Positions 1-13,145 of a DNA stretch of 64,000 nucleotides are shown here, one piece after another; positions within the stretch are counted from its first letter, which is position 1, and each line of letters starts with the position of its first letter. The stretch lies in assembly GCA_036346225.1 (NCBI GenBank), contig JARFIW010000500.1, positions 1,922,001 to 1,986,000 of the forward strand, in the 5' to 3' direction. Below the pieces are notes generated by a model that did not search any database, was not told where the DNA came from, and was given only the letters and a program-made list of their open reading frames with translations. The position numbers were made by a program, and so were the translations under genes. This stretch comes from Platerodrilus igneus. Its lineage: Eukaryota > Arthropoda > Insecta > Coleoptera > Lycidae.

Positions 1-2911
1 TTTTGAAGTTGTAAAAAGAAAAAAAATATTATTGTTCGTCCCTATAACCCTCTGTAAATACGAGTGTAGACATACTGATCGTGACTTCTACCAATTGTGA
101 CTTATACTAATTTTGTCTCCTTATGGACGTGTGGTATGTGAAGCTACCCTCACACTCATCTATCAATTTAATCGTCTATCAATCTGATCATTGATACATT
201 TATTCATTTGTACGTTTGTTAATTTTTTTATGATTAAATTTGTGCGTTTGGTTATTGATTTTTTAATCCATTAAACTTCTTGATTCTTTGGTCTCATAGC
301 CCAAAAAGTTTAGTAAAATAGCAAATTTTAAAGGAATAATTTTGTGAGTAAAACTTTTAAGAGTTAGCCCTAATTACTTTAATAATTTTTTATTCAGCAT
401 TAATACTGTTGTGTCTGCCTTCCTTTTTATGGAACAGAAGTTTTTCTATTTTTTTTTAAGAGGGAGGCAGTGTATATTTTTTTTAAAGGGAAAAATTGCT
501 GGTTGAAACAAATTAGAAAAAAAATTGAGAAAAAAATCCATCCAGACCACTTATTTACAGCATTAGGTCGATCCTCAATTTTTAATAAGTCCTTGGTCCC
601 ATACGGAAAACAACAAGCTCATTATTTTCTAATTTGATTCAATCACAAGGTTAAGTTCAACATTTCATATCCACAATCTTGCAGAATACAATCGGCTGTT
701 ATGAAACATGGTTTGTAAAGTCAGAAATAACAATGTAGTCTTTCAAATGCCCATGTAAACACCTTCTGGTTCAGGAAATACCTCATAGTTTCCAACTAGT
801 TTCATACACACGGCATGTGGGCATTGAAAGTTTTGTTTTGATAAGACTTCCCCTGCTTGAACTGTCCTGAGAAGTAATTTTCTTAATCCGCTCACTTCCA
901 CTGCATCTTCGAAGCAAGCGGGCTGGAAAACCCTTGATGGTGACACTGCTGTCCAAAAACTTTAGTTCAATAATCGGTTTTTATTGCAGTGCAAACTCCC
1001 TGTAGGGTTAACCACCCCAATGTGAAACAACCATATCGCAAATGTTGAAGAAGATCCATGCCATACCGCATTAATTTAGGGTCGACGCCTTGTGACCATA
1101 CCGTCGGGACCTATGCCAGACCAATTAAAGGCCGTCGCAAACCACTAGTGGTTAAAGGTGAGTGACTTTTTGCTAGACCCCAAAAGGACCTATATATTGT
1201 TTTGGCAACCCCTTTTCCACCAGGGTTAATACCTGAGCTACTAAGTAGTATTCTGTAATACTCGGCATCCCATCATTAAAAGTCGTAACCTAGTACTAAC
1301 AAGCAAATTTTCTTATTCAAAGCATTTGATTCTTTAGAAATGATAAAAGTTACAGCTATGACTATAGTAAAAAGCTGTAAATTAAAGTATGTACGTGATT
1401 ATCAGATCTGATGCTCATCCAAGTCTTAAGAGACAAAAATGTTCTATAAATAATAATTTTGATTCATATCACTAAACTTTGTGAATTGATTAAGTTTTAA
1501 AAAAATCATTCCAATAGGGTTTCTGTATCTACCCTAAAACACCCTTTTTAGTACTTTCTAGATACAGTGGCGTTCAACTCCACTTTATTTAATTTTCGGT
1601 TTAACAAAGAATATTTCAACCCTGCCCTTTGTCATGATCTCCCAGGGGTAATAGCCAAGCTAGAGGTAAGTTTTTATAGCTCCAACTTCTCATTATTTAA
1701 TTTCCTACATTAGTACGCATACAACGAGGCGCCCGAGTTAGAGAATAAAAATAACCAGTTACATTGACACCCAAAGTTGTGTGTTAAAATTAATCCGCTA
1801 AATTGGGATTCCCAACGTGGGGCTCGAGTGTGTAACAACTTTCGTTCGCTATGAAAATTAATTCGTTACAACCTAAATAGCAACGTAAGTACAAGTAAAA
1901 TTGTTTTATGCATATTTGTTCACAAAAACACTCAAATAATGTTATTTTAGAATAGATTTAAGTAAGGCCGGTTGATATTGGTGTTTAATTTGTTTAAACA
2001 TATAGGGGACCGTTTTTAAGGAAAGCCTTTTCTTCAGAGAATACCCTGTAATTAAATATCCCTGAGTTACTCGTCGTGCAATGGAAATCTTACTACACTA
2101 GATGTACTTGTAGACGTAATAACGTAGTTTGAAATCGTACTTAGATAAAATTTTGATGATTACTCAATTTTGTTCCATTTTCTGCCATTTATTGCTATAG
2201 GACTCACTTCTGCACCAGTGTAGTTGGTCAGTGCATCTTTATTTCGTTACGAGATTTCCACTCCTTCTGGGCAATTCCAAATGTAACACTTAATGCTTTA
2301 AACGCCTGTAACAATTGTTCAGCAGTATACTTATAACGCACCTTGTTCTTAATGTTAATGTTTAAAAGTACTTCTAGTAGTGTCTCATTAATTCTCCATA
2401 CTTGTCAGTGGAAATGAGTGCAATTGAAAGATTGTCTACACACACATCTCCCATCCCATAATCTACATCAAACATACACGTCTCCCTTCCTATGGTCTAT
2501 ATCAATCTTTGATTGTATACTGTATATAGTTTGGCTATAGTTAACCAACCTTATGACCTACTATTCATAACTATTTAATTTAAATTTATAACTAAAAGCT
2601 TCGAGGTTAATGAGCTGTGGTTCAAAGGAATTCTTCATATCTCAAAATGTTTAATTTGCAACTGCGGCAACTGTTGAGCATTTTGGCAATTTAATTTTTT
2701 TAATGGCTCGGCAGGAACTGATACTCTTGGAGGAAACGCATAGAAAACCGTTCTTCTAAAACGTTACTGCTTAACTGTTTGCATATTATCATACACTGAA
2801 ACACAACCCAGTAGTCAGGAAACTTGTAGTGTAACAGGTTAAAGTTTTCTGTTAAAATTTTTGTTAGTTAGGCAATGTATTCTACTTATTCTGGTAGATA
2901 ATCAACACGTG
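1..2911. other. Non-coding stretch; possible LTR-element remnant
   Basis: I recognise no gene here; the open frames are short and low in complexity. About 1000-1830 is somewhat richer in GC than its surroundings. At 1804-1828 it contains a motif ending in CCCAACGTGGGGCTCGAG, which resembles the tRNA-Lys-type primer-binding sites of some insect gypsy-like elements. If so, the preceding 800 bases could be an eroded LTR. No matching second LTR or coding remnant was seen, so this is weak. Confidence 0.3.
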
Positions 2912-3185
2912 TGTGAAGTTGGAATGGACACTATACAATTTTTAAAACAAGTATGTACAGTTCGTTTGTGCTGCGTAGTGCAACAAATTCAGTGTTTGTG
3001 CTGAAAAGTTGCATAAGTTATTCGTGATTTAAAGTGGTCAATCCAACTTCGCAGGAAGTTGGAATGGCCACCATGAAATATTGATATTTTTTCAACTTTC
3101 TGTATTCCTTTTGTTTGTACTCCATTTGTGCCAAAAATTCAGCGTTTGTGCTCAAAAACTGTGCAAGTTATTCGTAATTTAATGA

Positions 3186-5839
3186 TGTGAATCAAAGGCG
3201 TGCTATAATTCTACATCTTCAAGATCAGTGAATGCACCATTTATTCCGCTAGACTATAACATAGGAGAATTGTAAGGGAATACAAGACGATTTGAGAGTA
3301 GGTAAGACAGACAAGGCTTACAAGGCAGTTAAAAAGTTTTTCGGGGAAGATAGGAAAAAATATAATGGTATTAGAGACGAGAATAATGAGCTTCTAATAA
3401 ATAAAGTTGAGGTAGCAGATGGAAAAGATATTTAGAAGATTTATATAAGGGAGACAATATGGATGAGTTAGAGAACGACCAAGAAGCGGATGTAGAAATA
3501 GGGTTCTCAATATTAAGAAAGGAATTTGATAGAGCTGTTAGGGATCTTAAATTAAATAAAGCGCCAGGGATAGACAATATACCCATAGAATTAATAAAAT
3601 ATGCAAGTCCGAAAACTTTAGACAGATTATATGAACTAGTAAAAGTAATATATGACACAGGTGAGGTCCCAATAGATTTTGAAAAAAATATTATTATGCC
3701 AATCCCAAAAAAGTCAGGAGCTGATAGGTGTGAGAATTTTAGAACGGTTAGTTTAACTTCCCATGCTTCCAAAATACTAACAACAATAATTAAAAATAGA
3801 GTCAAAGTTTTGACTGAGAATTATTTAGGCGAAGACCAATATGGTTTTAGTAATGACAGAGGGACTAGAGAACTGATACTAATGATTAGGGTAATTATCG
3901 AAAAAGGGTTACAAAAAAATAAAAATACTCATTTCGCTTTTGTAGATTTAGAAAACGCATTGGATAGGGTTAATTGGATTGTTATGTTAAGGGTTTTGCC
4001 AAAAATAGGAATCTCTCATAGGGATAGAAAAATTATTTACAGTCTATATAAAAACCAAAGCGTAGGTTTAATGAAATAGAAAAGGAAGCTAAGATTAGAA
4101 ATGGTGATAGACAAGGCTGTATACTATCTCCCTTGATTTTTAATGTTTATAATGAGGAAGCTTTAAACTCAGCTAGAAAGAGAAAAGCGATAGGTATTAG
4201 TGTACAGGGACAGAAAATAGACATGTTACGTTTTGCAGATGATATAGCCATTATAGCAGAGTCTAGAAAAGAGTTAGGACTGTTTTTAAATATTTTAGAT
4301 GAGATACTACAGAGTAACTATGGTATGAGAATTAACTCAAGAGAGACAAAGATAATGACAAGTGAGTTACTGCCTAGTTCGAAACCAAAATTAAAAATAG
4401 GTAATAACGAGCTAGAGGAGGTAGACGAATTTTGCTATTTAGGTAGTATAATTACAAAGGACGGACGTAGCAGAAGGGATATAGTAGCTAGAATAGCTTA
4501 AGATAGAAAAATGTTTTTAAAAAAGAAAGACTTACTAATAGCTAATAGTATTAGTTTAGATAATAGAAAAAGTTTCTTAAAGTCGTATGGAGCGTTGTAT
4601 TATACGGTAAGTGAGACTTGGACAATTAAAGAGGTAGATAAGAAAAAGACAGAAGCTTTTGAAACTTGGTGTTATAAGAGGATGTTAAAGATTAGTTGGA
4701 CAAATATTGTAACAAATGAGGAAGTTTATATAGAAGGATAGGTGAGGAACTCTGTATGTGGGAACAATTAAAGGTCAGGAGAGATAGAATAATAGGGCAC
4801 CAGTTAAGACATGAGGGACCTTTTAGTAAGGTCCTAGAGTATAGACTTCCAAATAAAAATAGAGTAGAAAGACCTAGACAAAGCTATATTAGTCAAATTA
4901 TTAGAGATTTAGGTTGTGAAGGGTATGTAGACCTTTTTAGACTAGCTCAGAATAGAAAAGAATTTAGAGATGCGTCAAACCGACACCTTAAGTAAGTTCG
5001 AAAACAAAACAGAAAAAAAATAAATATCAGTTAACTAAATGTCACCATGATATAACTCACAATTAGTTAGCAGTCTGGCATGTTGGCAGCGATTCGCTGC
5101 TTAAGCCTTACCATAACATATAATTTAACACTTTTCCTTTTTTAGAGGGGATAACCAGGTAATATTTCACTTCCTTATAAATGGGAATCATGTAAACATG
5201 TTGGAGTTCTTTAACAACCATCAGGTTGCTAATATATATGTAGAGCCAGGTAGATAAGAAAAAGAAGAATATAAGAAGACCTAGACCAAGCTATATTAGA
5301 CAAATTATTAGAAATTTAGGTTGTGAAGGGTATGTAGAACTTTTTAGATTAGCACAGAATAGAAAGGACGTTAGAGCTGCGTCAAACCAATCTTAAGTAA
5401 GGTCGAAAACAAAATGATGATGATAACATACTGTCAATGTTTGGTTTACAGTCATTGCAAGAAGCAATTATTAATTTTCGAATCACTGAAGCATGCCCCA
5501 ATACTGATCATAAAACATCACTAAATATGAATATTCAGTATAACATTCAGAAAATAAATTTTTTTTGAAATCTTCAACCTAGATGGAACAAATACTGGTG
5601 GAACTTTTAAAGTCAAATTATGCGAAATTCTACGTACTGTTCAATTATTAGACAGAAATTATCACTTAGTTTCGATTATCGATTTCATATCACCTGTTAA
5701 TGCTAATTATTGTGGGCATTATCGGTGTCATATTCAACGATCATCTAATGAGTGGGAGATTTTTGATGATTTATCATCTAAGATAAAAACCCAGACTGAT
5801 TTTGTGCAACCCCATCTATTGATTTATGTATCTTATTAA
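3186..5839 (+). pseudogene. Ubiquitin-specific-protease-like C-terminal domain remnant, split by a retrotransposon
   Basis: One frame runs from about 3189 to 3263, is interrupted by the RTE-A copy, and resumes at 5431 up to the TAA at 5837-5839 (roughly 160 codons). Near the end it contains CGHYRCH (catalytic-type His at 5717) followed by NEWEIFDD (Asp at 5765) and a hydrophobic ending HLLIYV. This order matches the His-box and C-terminal strands of C19 deubiquitinases, where His and Asp/Asn act with a Cys that is not present here. A run of eight T near 5560-5567 breaks the frame. It lies inside the inverted arms of a DNA element, so it is either that element's own protein or a captured host fragment. 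The USP assignment rests on motif pattern only. Confidence 0.55.
3264..5422 (+). mobile_element. RTE-like retrotransposon family A, copy 1 (5'-truncated, broken)
   Basis: This is a non-LTR retrotransposon copy lacking its endonuclease. It retains reverse transcriptase and the C-terminal domain in fragments at 3459-4079, 4133-4501, 4511-4741 and 4756-4995. Visible motifs include KAPGIDNIP, FRTVSLTSHASKIL, FADDIAI, CYLGSIIT and the distal block LRHEGPFSKVLEYRLPNKNR. The 3' UTR holds a single 93-base unit (5041-about 5133) that is amplified into an array in copy 2, and the element ends in a short ATGATGATG tail. An 8-bp direct repeat ATAACATA (3256-3263 and 5423-5430) flanks it and is the likely target duplication. 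The insertion splits the USP-like frame of the host DNA element. Confidence 0.88.
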
Positions 5840-6435
5840 ATTATATTTGTTTTCAATTTGTACTACCTTATATGAATTAAAGAGTTTTTTAAAATTGTGA
5901 ATTATTGACACCCCACGGCACAAATAAATGAACTAAAAAAAGTAAAACAATTTTCAATTTTTCATTGTGGTCATTCCAGCTTCACGTGAAGTTGCATTGG
6001 CCACTTAAAATCGCGAATAACTTGTGCAATTTTTGACCACTAAACATTTTTAGTATTACGCAATATTTGTACCAAACGAACGCAATAAAAAAGTTAAAAA
6101 AGTTTCAATTTTCATCGTGGCCATTCCACTTTTCTGCAAAGTTGGATTGACCACTTTAAATAACGAATAACTTGCACAGTTTTTGAGCACAAATGCTGAA
6201 TTTTTGGCACTGCATGGCACAAACGGAGCACAAACGAACACAATAAAGAAAGTTGAAAAAATATCAATATTTCATGGTGGCCATTCCAACTTCCTGCGAA
6301 GTTGGATTGACCACTTTAAATCATAAATAACTTGCGCAACTTTTGAACACAAATACTGAATTTTTGCACTGCGCAGCACAAACGAACTGTATATACTTGT
6401 TTTAAAAGTTGTATAGTGTCCATTCCAACTTCACA

Positions 6436-9400
6436 ACTCAATAGACAACCATACATACAGACCTTGTGAGAACGTGTTTGGTTGAAAACAACATTCTGTT
6501 AGTTATTTTTGGGGAACCAGCTGTGTTTAAGAGAGATATCATCTACTTTTTTTGGATTACCTACTTTAAATAAATATTATTATTATTATACGTGAATTTG
6601 GTCTTCATTTTTGATTTAAGCACTACATGAAAATTGGTCTTTTTTAATTTGAGCTTGGCCTGAAAAGCATCAGGTATTTCGATGTTCTAAAGTTAGTTTG
6701 TTCACTTTGTTTTAATTTGCAAAGCAGAAAGTCTGTAAGTCTAGTTCGTTTATATTAATTTGAAATTGTTAAATCTGACGAGGGTTTTTCATTTCAGCAT
6801 TTAGTTACAGGTTCACGTGACATTAAATTATTGCGAGAAGCATGCAATACTCAATTATTCATGGGAGCACATGGAAATAATTTTGATCCTGGCGTATTTA
6901 CTCTGGTATCAAAAATATGTATTATTTTAATAAAATTCGCACATAGTGAATTCTAACCAATAAGTTTTGGACATCTCAAACACCATTCGTTGCCGCTCTG
7001 AATGCACCCGGCAGTGCAGCAGTAATTTCTGAAGAGTATTGTTACCAATTGTCAGTATAACCAATCTGAAGTTTAATAAGGAATTTCGCATGGAATCCAC
7101 AAAATGTGTTTTGTGAAGGAATCGTAAAATATGAAAAGCCGTTGAACGTGCACGCTGTCCAATTGTATTTTTTAAGCTGTTATCTTCTCAGGTATTGCCC
7201 TTGTTTGAGCCGTCACTTGTAGAAATTCTGGTTGATGCCCCTGGGTAATATCGCTATCAACTTATTTATCAGGTGACAACAACTATCTACTTACCAAACA
7301 CACAAACAGGTATTTCAGATTTTATTCCTATTATAATTAGAAAATTTTTAACTCTATAAATATTTAAAACTACTGAACAATTCTTTAAAGCAGCACATGA
7401 AATTTCATTAACCTCGCTTTATTATGTTTGATTTAATTACTAATTTAGGGATTTCATTTTGTCCGAAACAATTAAAACGAGCTCGATTTAAAATACTTGA
7501 TGACTTCAGTCAGCATATCTAATTTTTATACAGATTGCATTGCAGCATTCTTTTTATTTTAAAGTGGCAACTTTAAATTCTGTAAACATTGTAAAAACAT
7601 TTGTAAAAAATAAGTTGTACATATTATTGGTAAATAATTACTAATAATATATTTTGTCTACTCACTGAAATAGTGGCATTGTGTTATTTTTATACAACAT
7701 TGGTTAAACAAAGTGTATGATTTTACTAGTAGGAATAACAATTCAAAGAATCCACTGCAGTCCCGAAGAAAAATTTAAAAATGTTACAGTAGTTACAATT
7801 TGGTTACAGCCATAAAATCCTCCATTTTGAAGTTGCCAAATTGTTGACTTCAACTTTGAAAAATATCATTGTATCTTAATAAACAATGAACACACTACAT
7901 TGTCTTCTATTTAATTTTGCCTTTCACAAAGAACACTAAATCTATTGTATTTGTTTGCATAATTGTAGATTATTAATATCAATATTAGGGTAGGTCAGCT
8001 ATAATGATTCTAAAAGCAGGTTAATGTCACAGGGTGATTGAATATTCTAAGGAGTGACTTGAAAGCTGATAATGGTTGCTGCAACCAACCAAACCCAGTC
8101 ATTTGTAATTTTGCATACAACTCGCCTTTATTTATATTTTGACTCAAGCTTTCAACTTTTCATATCTTATTTTTAAACCAAGCCTTTCCGAGTGGTTGAC
8201 CCGAAAACTCATCTTAATATGCTATAGCTAGGCCCTATACAGTGCATTTTTTACTTCGCAATTTAAATTTGCAAAGATAATTCGAACAGTTACAGGTCCT
8301 TTGTTGTTGTACCAAACAAAATATATTTATAACACAATAAAACTACCTAAAGGATTCTTATAACTTACCTTGATTTAAATTTAAATAACGCATAGTAATA
8401 CGTCGTAATTATATTTCAAGTTGGCGGGATACAAATTTTTCAGAAAATTTCTTAAGAAAATTAAGGATGTAATTTACTAGTTCGTAAAAATGCCATTTGT
8501 TTGGTTACTATTCACTAACTACATTTTATTTTATTTATTAGACACTTCCTAATTACATTTTGTTAAAATTTGAAATAAAGCACTATCACAAAGTTTTGTA
8601 ACAAAGAAAAACTTGTCAACATGACAAATGGAATTTAACGCCAATTGACATCCGACATGATCAAAAACAAATTAGAATTGTGTTTAAACTATCGTGCGTG
8701 TAATCGTTACAAAAATACATGCTTTGAATTATTATGAAAATTAAAATGATGGAAGTGGCTATGGAAATAACTAACTGAAATACGGTTAATTTCAAAACTA
8801 AGAGTAAAATTAAATGCCATTTCTAAAATGCAATGAAAATGGCTACTGTCGAGAAATAATTGATAAATAATAATTGCCTCCCAACAAGAATGAATTTTAT
8901 AATTACAAAAACCGATAAACAGCCGTTAACAGAATCAGTCATAAATCAGATTGGCAGATAATAACACTTAATTTCGAATTGCATTCTCTCCGTTAGTAAG
9001 CAAATTTCTAAATAAAAAATTTCATGCATGATTTGCAGCAGGCTAAATTTTAAACAACTTATCTTAGTTTTAAAAGAAAATTTAGGATCTTTGCTTAACA
9101 CTGTCACGATTACCTGATATTTAATAACTGTTAAATGAAGTGCTAATTTCTTATAGTGCTGAGTTTGGTTTTTGCATATAGATTATCCCTTACAATATAT
9201 TTTTCTATAATGCTATTTTGTTCTTTAGACACAAATAAATGATACTATACCTGTAACTTGTCTTTTAAAATTAAATTCGTTTTATAAAACTATTAAATTT
9301 TGCATATTTAATCACATGTTGCAACAAAACATATTTTCTATAAAATCTTATTAGCTCTAGTTTGAAATTATGTTTCAATATTTGTTCAATCACTTTATGC

Positions 9401-9489
9401 AATGTTGTAATACAATTCTTTAAACTTTAACCAAGTTAGTTAATGTGCAAAATACTTACACTAGATTTTTTTATATAACATATATCAAA
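6436..9489. other. No gene recognised
   Basis: About 3 kb of AT-rich sequence with only short open frames. I see no protein motif, terminal repeat pair or RNA gene. Confidence 0.5.
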
Positions 9490-10323
9490 AAGGCAATGAA
9501 TACTGCAAATGCAAGAAGACATTTGAAATTACTATGCAGGAACAAAAGATTGATATGCTCAGATTTGCAGATGATATAGCGGTATTAGCATCTAGCAAGG
9601 ATGAGTTAAAAACAGCTCTTAATGAAATGGAAACAGTACTTACAAAGAGATACAGTATGAAAATGAACAAAAATAAAACTAAAGTACTAGTCTGTAAAGG
9701 AGGGTAAATAAGTCAAAAGCCATAATTCAAACAGAAAACGAAAACTTACAAGAAGTTAAAAATATCTGCTACCTAGGAAGTCAAATAACACAAAATGAAA
9801 AGAGTACTAAAGATATAAAACAAAGTTTAGCACAAGGCTGTGGTGGATTTGACAAGAAAAAGCAATACTATGTTCAAAGATAGACAAACAGAAACAAGGA
9901 AAAAATTGCTAAAAGCATATGTTTGGAGCGCAGCACTGTACGGCTGTGAAACGTGAACAGTGAAAAAATCGGACAGATAGAAGCCTTTGAAATGTGGTGC
10001 TACAGACGTATGATGAAGATATCATGGACAAAGTTACGAACAAAGAGGTTCTCGTAATGATAGGGAAAGAAAGAAGTATGCCAAAAACAGTAAAAAAATA
10101 GGAGAGGTAGGATGATAGGACAAATACTAGGGCATGAGAGAATAGTGCGAAATATTAGAAGCAGAGAAGCGAAAAAAGAGAAGTCGAGGAAGACCTATAT
10201 TAGACTATTGCACACAGATAGTGAAAGATGTAGGCTGTAGAAATTTCAGGAAAATGTGTAGGTTAGCTCAGAATAGGAAACAATGGAGGTATGCGTCTAA
10301 CCAATTCTAGAACTGAAGACCTA
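9490..10323 (+). mobile_element. RTE-like retrotransposon family B, 3' fragment
   Basis: This decayed 3' piece of a second RTE family starts inside the reverse transcriptase, near the equivalent of KKAMNT, and passes through the polymerase motif region reading MLRFADDIAVLAS and an NICYLGSQIT-like segment. It continues into the C-terminal region equivalent to EAFEMWCYRRMMKIS. The order matches the better preserved copy at 13812-17510. Several frame breaks are present. It ends near the conserved 3' sequence GAACTGAAGACCTA but lacks the ATG-repeat tail seen in the longer copy. Confidence 0.8.
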
Positions 10324-11329
10324 TTGCAACAAACACATTAATTTCTAATTAATTACGATTATATGATTGTCAATAACAATAAATCTCCGGTAAACGATTT
10401 AAAAATATTAAAGCACCTACCGTGGTTTTATCATACTGTTTTTTAATCTCGGGGTGGCGCGGTTTTTTCTGCCTTATCCTGATTTGCTGTTGTTTCTCTG
10501 GTAGGGCTCCTCTGACAGGATGTTAAAAGAAAGGGAAAGGTAGGTGGGGTGACAACCTTCGCGTCAACACTACCTGGTACGTTAAGTTATCGATGCGGTG
10601 TCGGTGGCGATAAGATCGATAGTTTTTGAAAGGTCGATGGTCTGTGCTTTTTACGTCTTCTTCCACTCCGAGGTCGACAAACTTGCACTCGTGTTCATGG
10701 AAAACGCTTTTCACGCCGGATTCTGCGTCAGTGCTTACGTTTGCAATGATAAGCCTGGCGTCGGTATTTGTATAAATGTTTCTATTCCTAGGATTTTACA
10801 ACATCAGTGGAATTGCACTAATTAAACGGGGATTTTCATAAGTATTAAAGTAAAGTTCTTAACTTTTAAATTAAAAAATTTTACTTCCTGAATGCTTTAA
10901 AATAAAACGTTACACTATTGATGATGATGAGATTTTTAAGGAACAAATGGATGGACTTAAATAACGCACAATTGACTGACAGGTTACAGTGATTTATTTG
11001 GGTAGTTGTTTCACTGGCGCATTTTGTTCAAAGTAATTTGACAAAATTGGCAAAAACACCACTAAATTGTTTAACATGTATAAACACTATACCTCAGTCT
11101 TTAGTTTTTTGATTTTTATCAACAATGGCAGTTATACTGGAAAGAAATAAAATTCAATAAATCTTTTACTAAATATTTAATGACGATATCTTTTACTGTT
11201 AAACTATTTAGTGTCTAATTTTTTATAGATTCTTTCAAAAGAAACCATTTTTGAACCTGTTTTTCGCAATTGGTATTTTCCATTTGATGTTAATAGGCAA
11301 TTAAGAAATACAATTTCTAAAGAAGAAAG
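10324..11329. other. Intergenic; locally GC-richer block with an open minus-strand frame
   Basis: Most of this interval is AT-rich and unremarkable. About 10440-10770 is clearly richer in GC; its minus strand is open from roughly 10760 to 10523 (63 codons from the first Met, open upstream). The predicted peptide is polar and rich in Arg and His and I do not recognise it. It could be an eroded exon of a host gene or of another transposon. Confidence 0.3.
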
Positions 11330-12210
11330 CCTTTATACCCGGAGAAGACATTTCAACAACATTTCAGTCTGAACAGGACAGCTTATGAACTTCTAGGTAT
11401 GTCGCATTTTGATTATCTTATAATCATAATATTATTATATTGCAGGTAATCCTGCCTAGTTCTGACTGTACACCAACATGTCGATCTGGAAGAATATGCA
11501 TTTTGTTCGAGAAAAGCGTTATTGTGACTTTATGGTATCCTAATAACGGCGAATCATTTCACCAAATTGCAAATCGATTTGGCATATCCCATAGTTCTGC
11601 TCATTTAACTTTATTTTATACTTTAAGATTTATTTCAAGTTTAAAAGCAAAGTTCTTTTGCTAGATTACAGGCAATGATCAATTCAGTATATCCAGGAAG
11701 TTGTATGAAAAACAAGACATCCCTGATGTTATTGGTGCAATAGATGGATGCCATGGTAAAACCTATAAACCCTTACAAAATACTGTCTTATGTGTAAATA
11801 CGCATAGACTTTCACAGCTTACCCATACAAAGAGTTGCATTGTCCATTCGCTTGTTTCCGACATCTTTTGTGGATCAGTAGATTCTACATAATACCAGAT
11901 TACTCAGAAAGTCACTGTTATACATTAAGACGATTCAGGATAGTTATATGCGCAACAAGGTATTGCTGTGGGATTCAGCATATCAATCTTTGGACTGGTT
12001 AGTAACACCATTTTCAGATAATGGGTGGCTATCAACTGAGCAGCGCCACTTTAATTTTAAACACTCATCTACCAGATAGAGTAGTAGTAGAGCACGGTTT
12101 GGTACTCCTAAAAGGAAGATTCTAGCGAGTAATGGCAGGTCTTCAAAACTTTTATTTGCATCTATTGGTGGAACGCATTTTGGCAGCTTGCATTTTATAT
12201 AATATTTGTA
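11330..12210 (+). pseudogene. PIF/Harbinger-type transposase (HARBI1-like nuclease), degraded
   Basis: Pieces in different frames follow the order expected of a PIF/Harbinger DDE nuclease. RHFQQHFSLNRTAYELLG lies near 11346-11399, then a region with LWYPNNGESFHQIANRFGIS (about 11530-11590), VIGAIDGCHGKT with the first catalytic Asp (near 11742), LWDSAYQSLDWLVTPF with the second Asp (near 11970), and VVVEHGFGLLKGRF with the catalytic Glu (near 12090). The last readable part is LHLLVERILAACILYNIC near 12200. Stops at about 11662, 11890 and 12077 plus frame changes make it non-functional. The expected Myb-like partner gene and terminal repeats were not found. Confidence 0.85.
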
Positions 12211-13145
12211 TTTTATATAAAAACGAACAATAGGTGACGATTTTAAAGTGGCTCTTCCTACTTAACCTACACAATGTTCAACGGTGAAGTAAGAAGCGAC
12301 GCTTTACATATAGAACTGCTGCCATAACTCATAGAGGGTGTATTCTTTTATTTAATATTTTACCATTGAAGAATAGTTTATGTACATATCAGCAACGTAA
12401 AAACATACAATTTTTCTAGTAGGCGTTCCAGTAATAATACTTTTCGTTTTTCTACTGCTAGTTCTTCCTTTCCAATTCAATAAAATAAGCATGCACCTTT
12501 CCTTTTAATAACAAGACTGCATTGCGTTTACGTTGTATAGTTCTATTAGTTGAGCATGGCGCAGAAGACATTGAAGCAACTGAATCATTGAAAGTAGGGA
12601 AACATTATTTGCTGCGAGAGTTCTTGAAGTTTTATTATCAATCGACTCTAATATATGGTGCACTTGAGTTCTCTGGTAGAGACCGCAACAAAGTATCCAA
12701 TACAAAAAAAAATTAAAACGACTTGCTGCACGACCAGTTGTTTTTTAATTATCTTTAACCAATCCATATATGTGTACCTAATTTTTTCATTTTTGAGCAC
12801 TGATTGCATCATATGTAAAGATACAACTAATCTGTTAATTGCTAATACATTCAAAAATATGTCACCGTTTCTTTGGATGATTTATATTTGTAAAATAATT
12901 TTCAATTACATTGATAAATTGTAAAGTGGCATTATATGTTAACACTACACGCATTAATTGAGAAGTTTCAGTTTTCATTTGTAAATTCCTCTCCAAAGCT
13001 TTATCGGCAGCTATGTTTTTATCTTCATCATTGGAGGATATAAATTGATTGGTTTTATTGGCATACCCTAATAGGCTCTAAGCAAACCTTGAATCCGAAG
13101 CTATAATAAAGTTGAAGTCATTTGGAAGTATATTATTTCACTTAT
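12211..13145. other. No gene recognised
   Basis: AT-rich sequence following the Harbinger remnant; the overlapping short frames at 12505-12924 have no recognisable motif and look like chance. Confidence 0.5.

Larger units (their letters stand above)
2912..6435. mobile_element. DNA element with long foldback-type inverted terminal repeats
   Basis: The left end (2912-about 3180) reads as the near-perfect reverse complement of the right end (about 6150-6435), giving arms of roughly 280 bases that begin TGTGAAGTTGGAATGG. The right side continues to about 5940. Each arm is built of tandem subunits of about 140-165 bases, each holding a small palindrome around CCAACTTC...GAAGTTGG next to GGTGGCCATT or a variant; three subunits are visible on the right and two on the left. 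Without the nested retrotransposon (3264-5422) the element would be about 1.36 kb. It encodes a USP-like remnant between the arms. The organisation resembles foldback elements; no known superfamily could be assigned and no clear target duplication was found at the outer ends. Confidence 0.75.

Noticed and set aside
3371..3805. 144-codon minus-strand frame
   Set aside because: It is antisense to the RTE-A reverse transcriptase and has no motif of its own.
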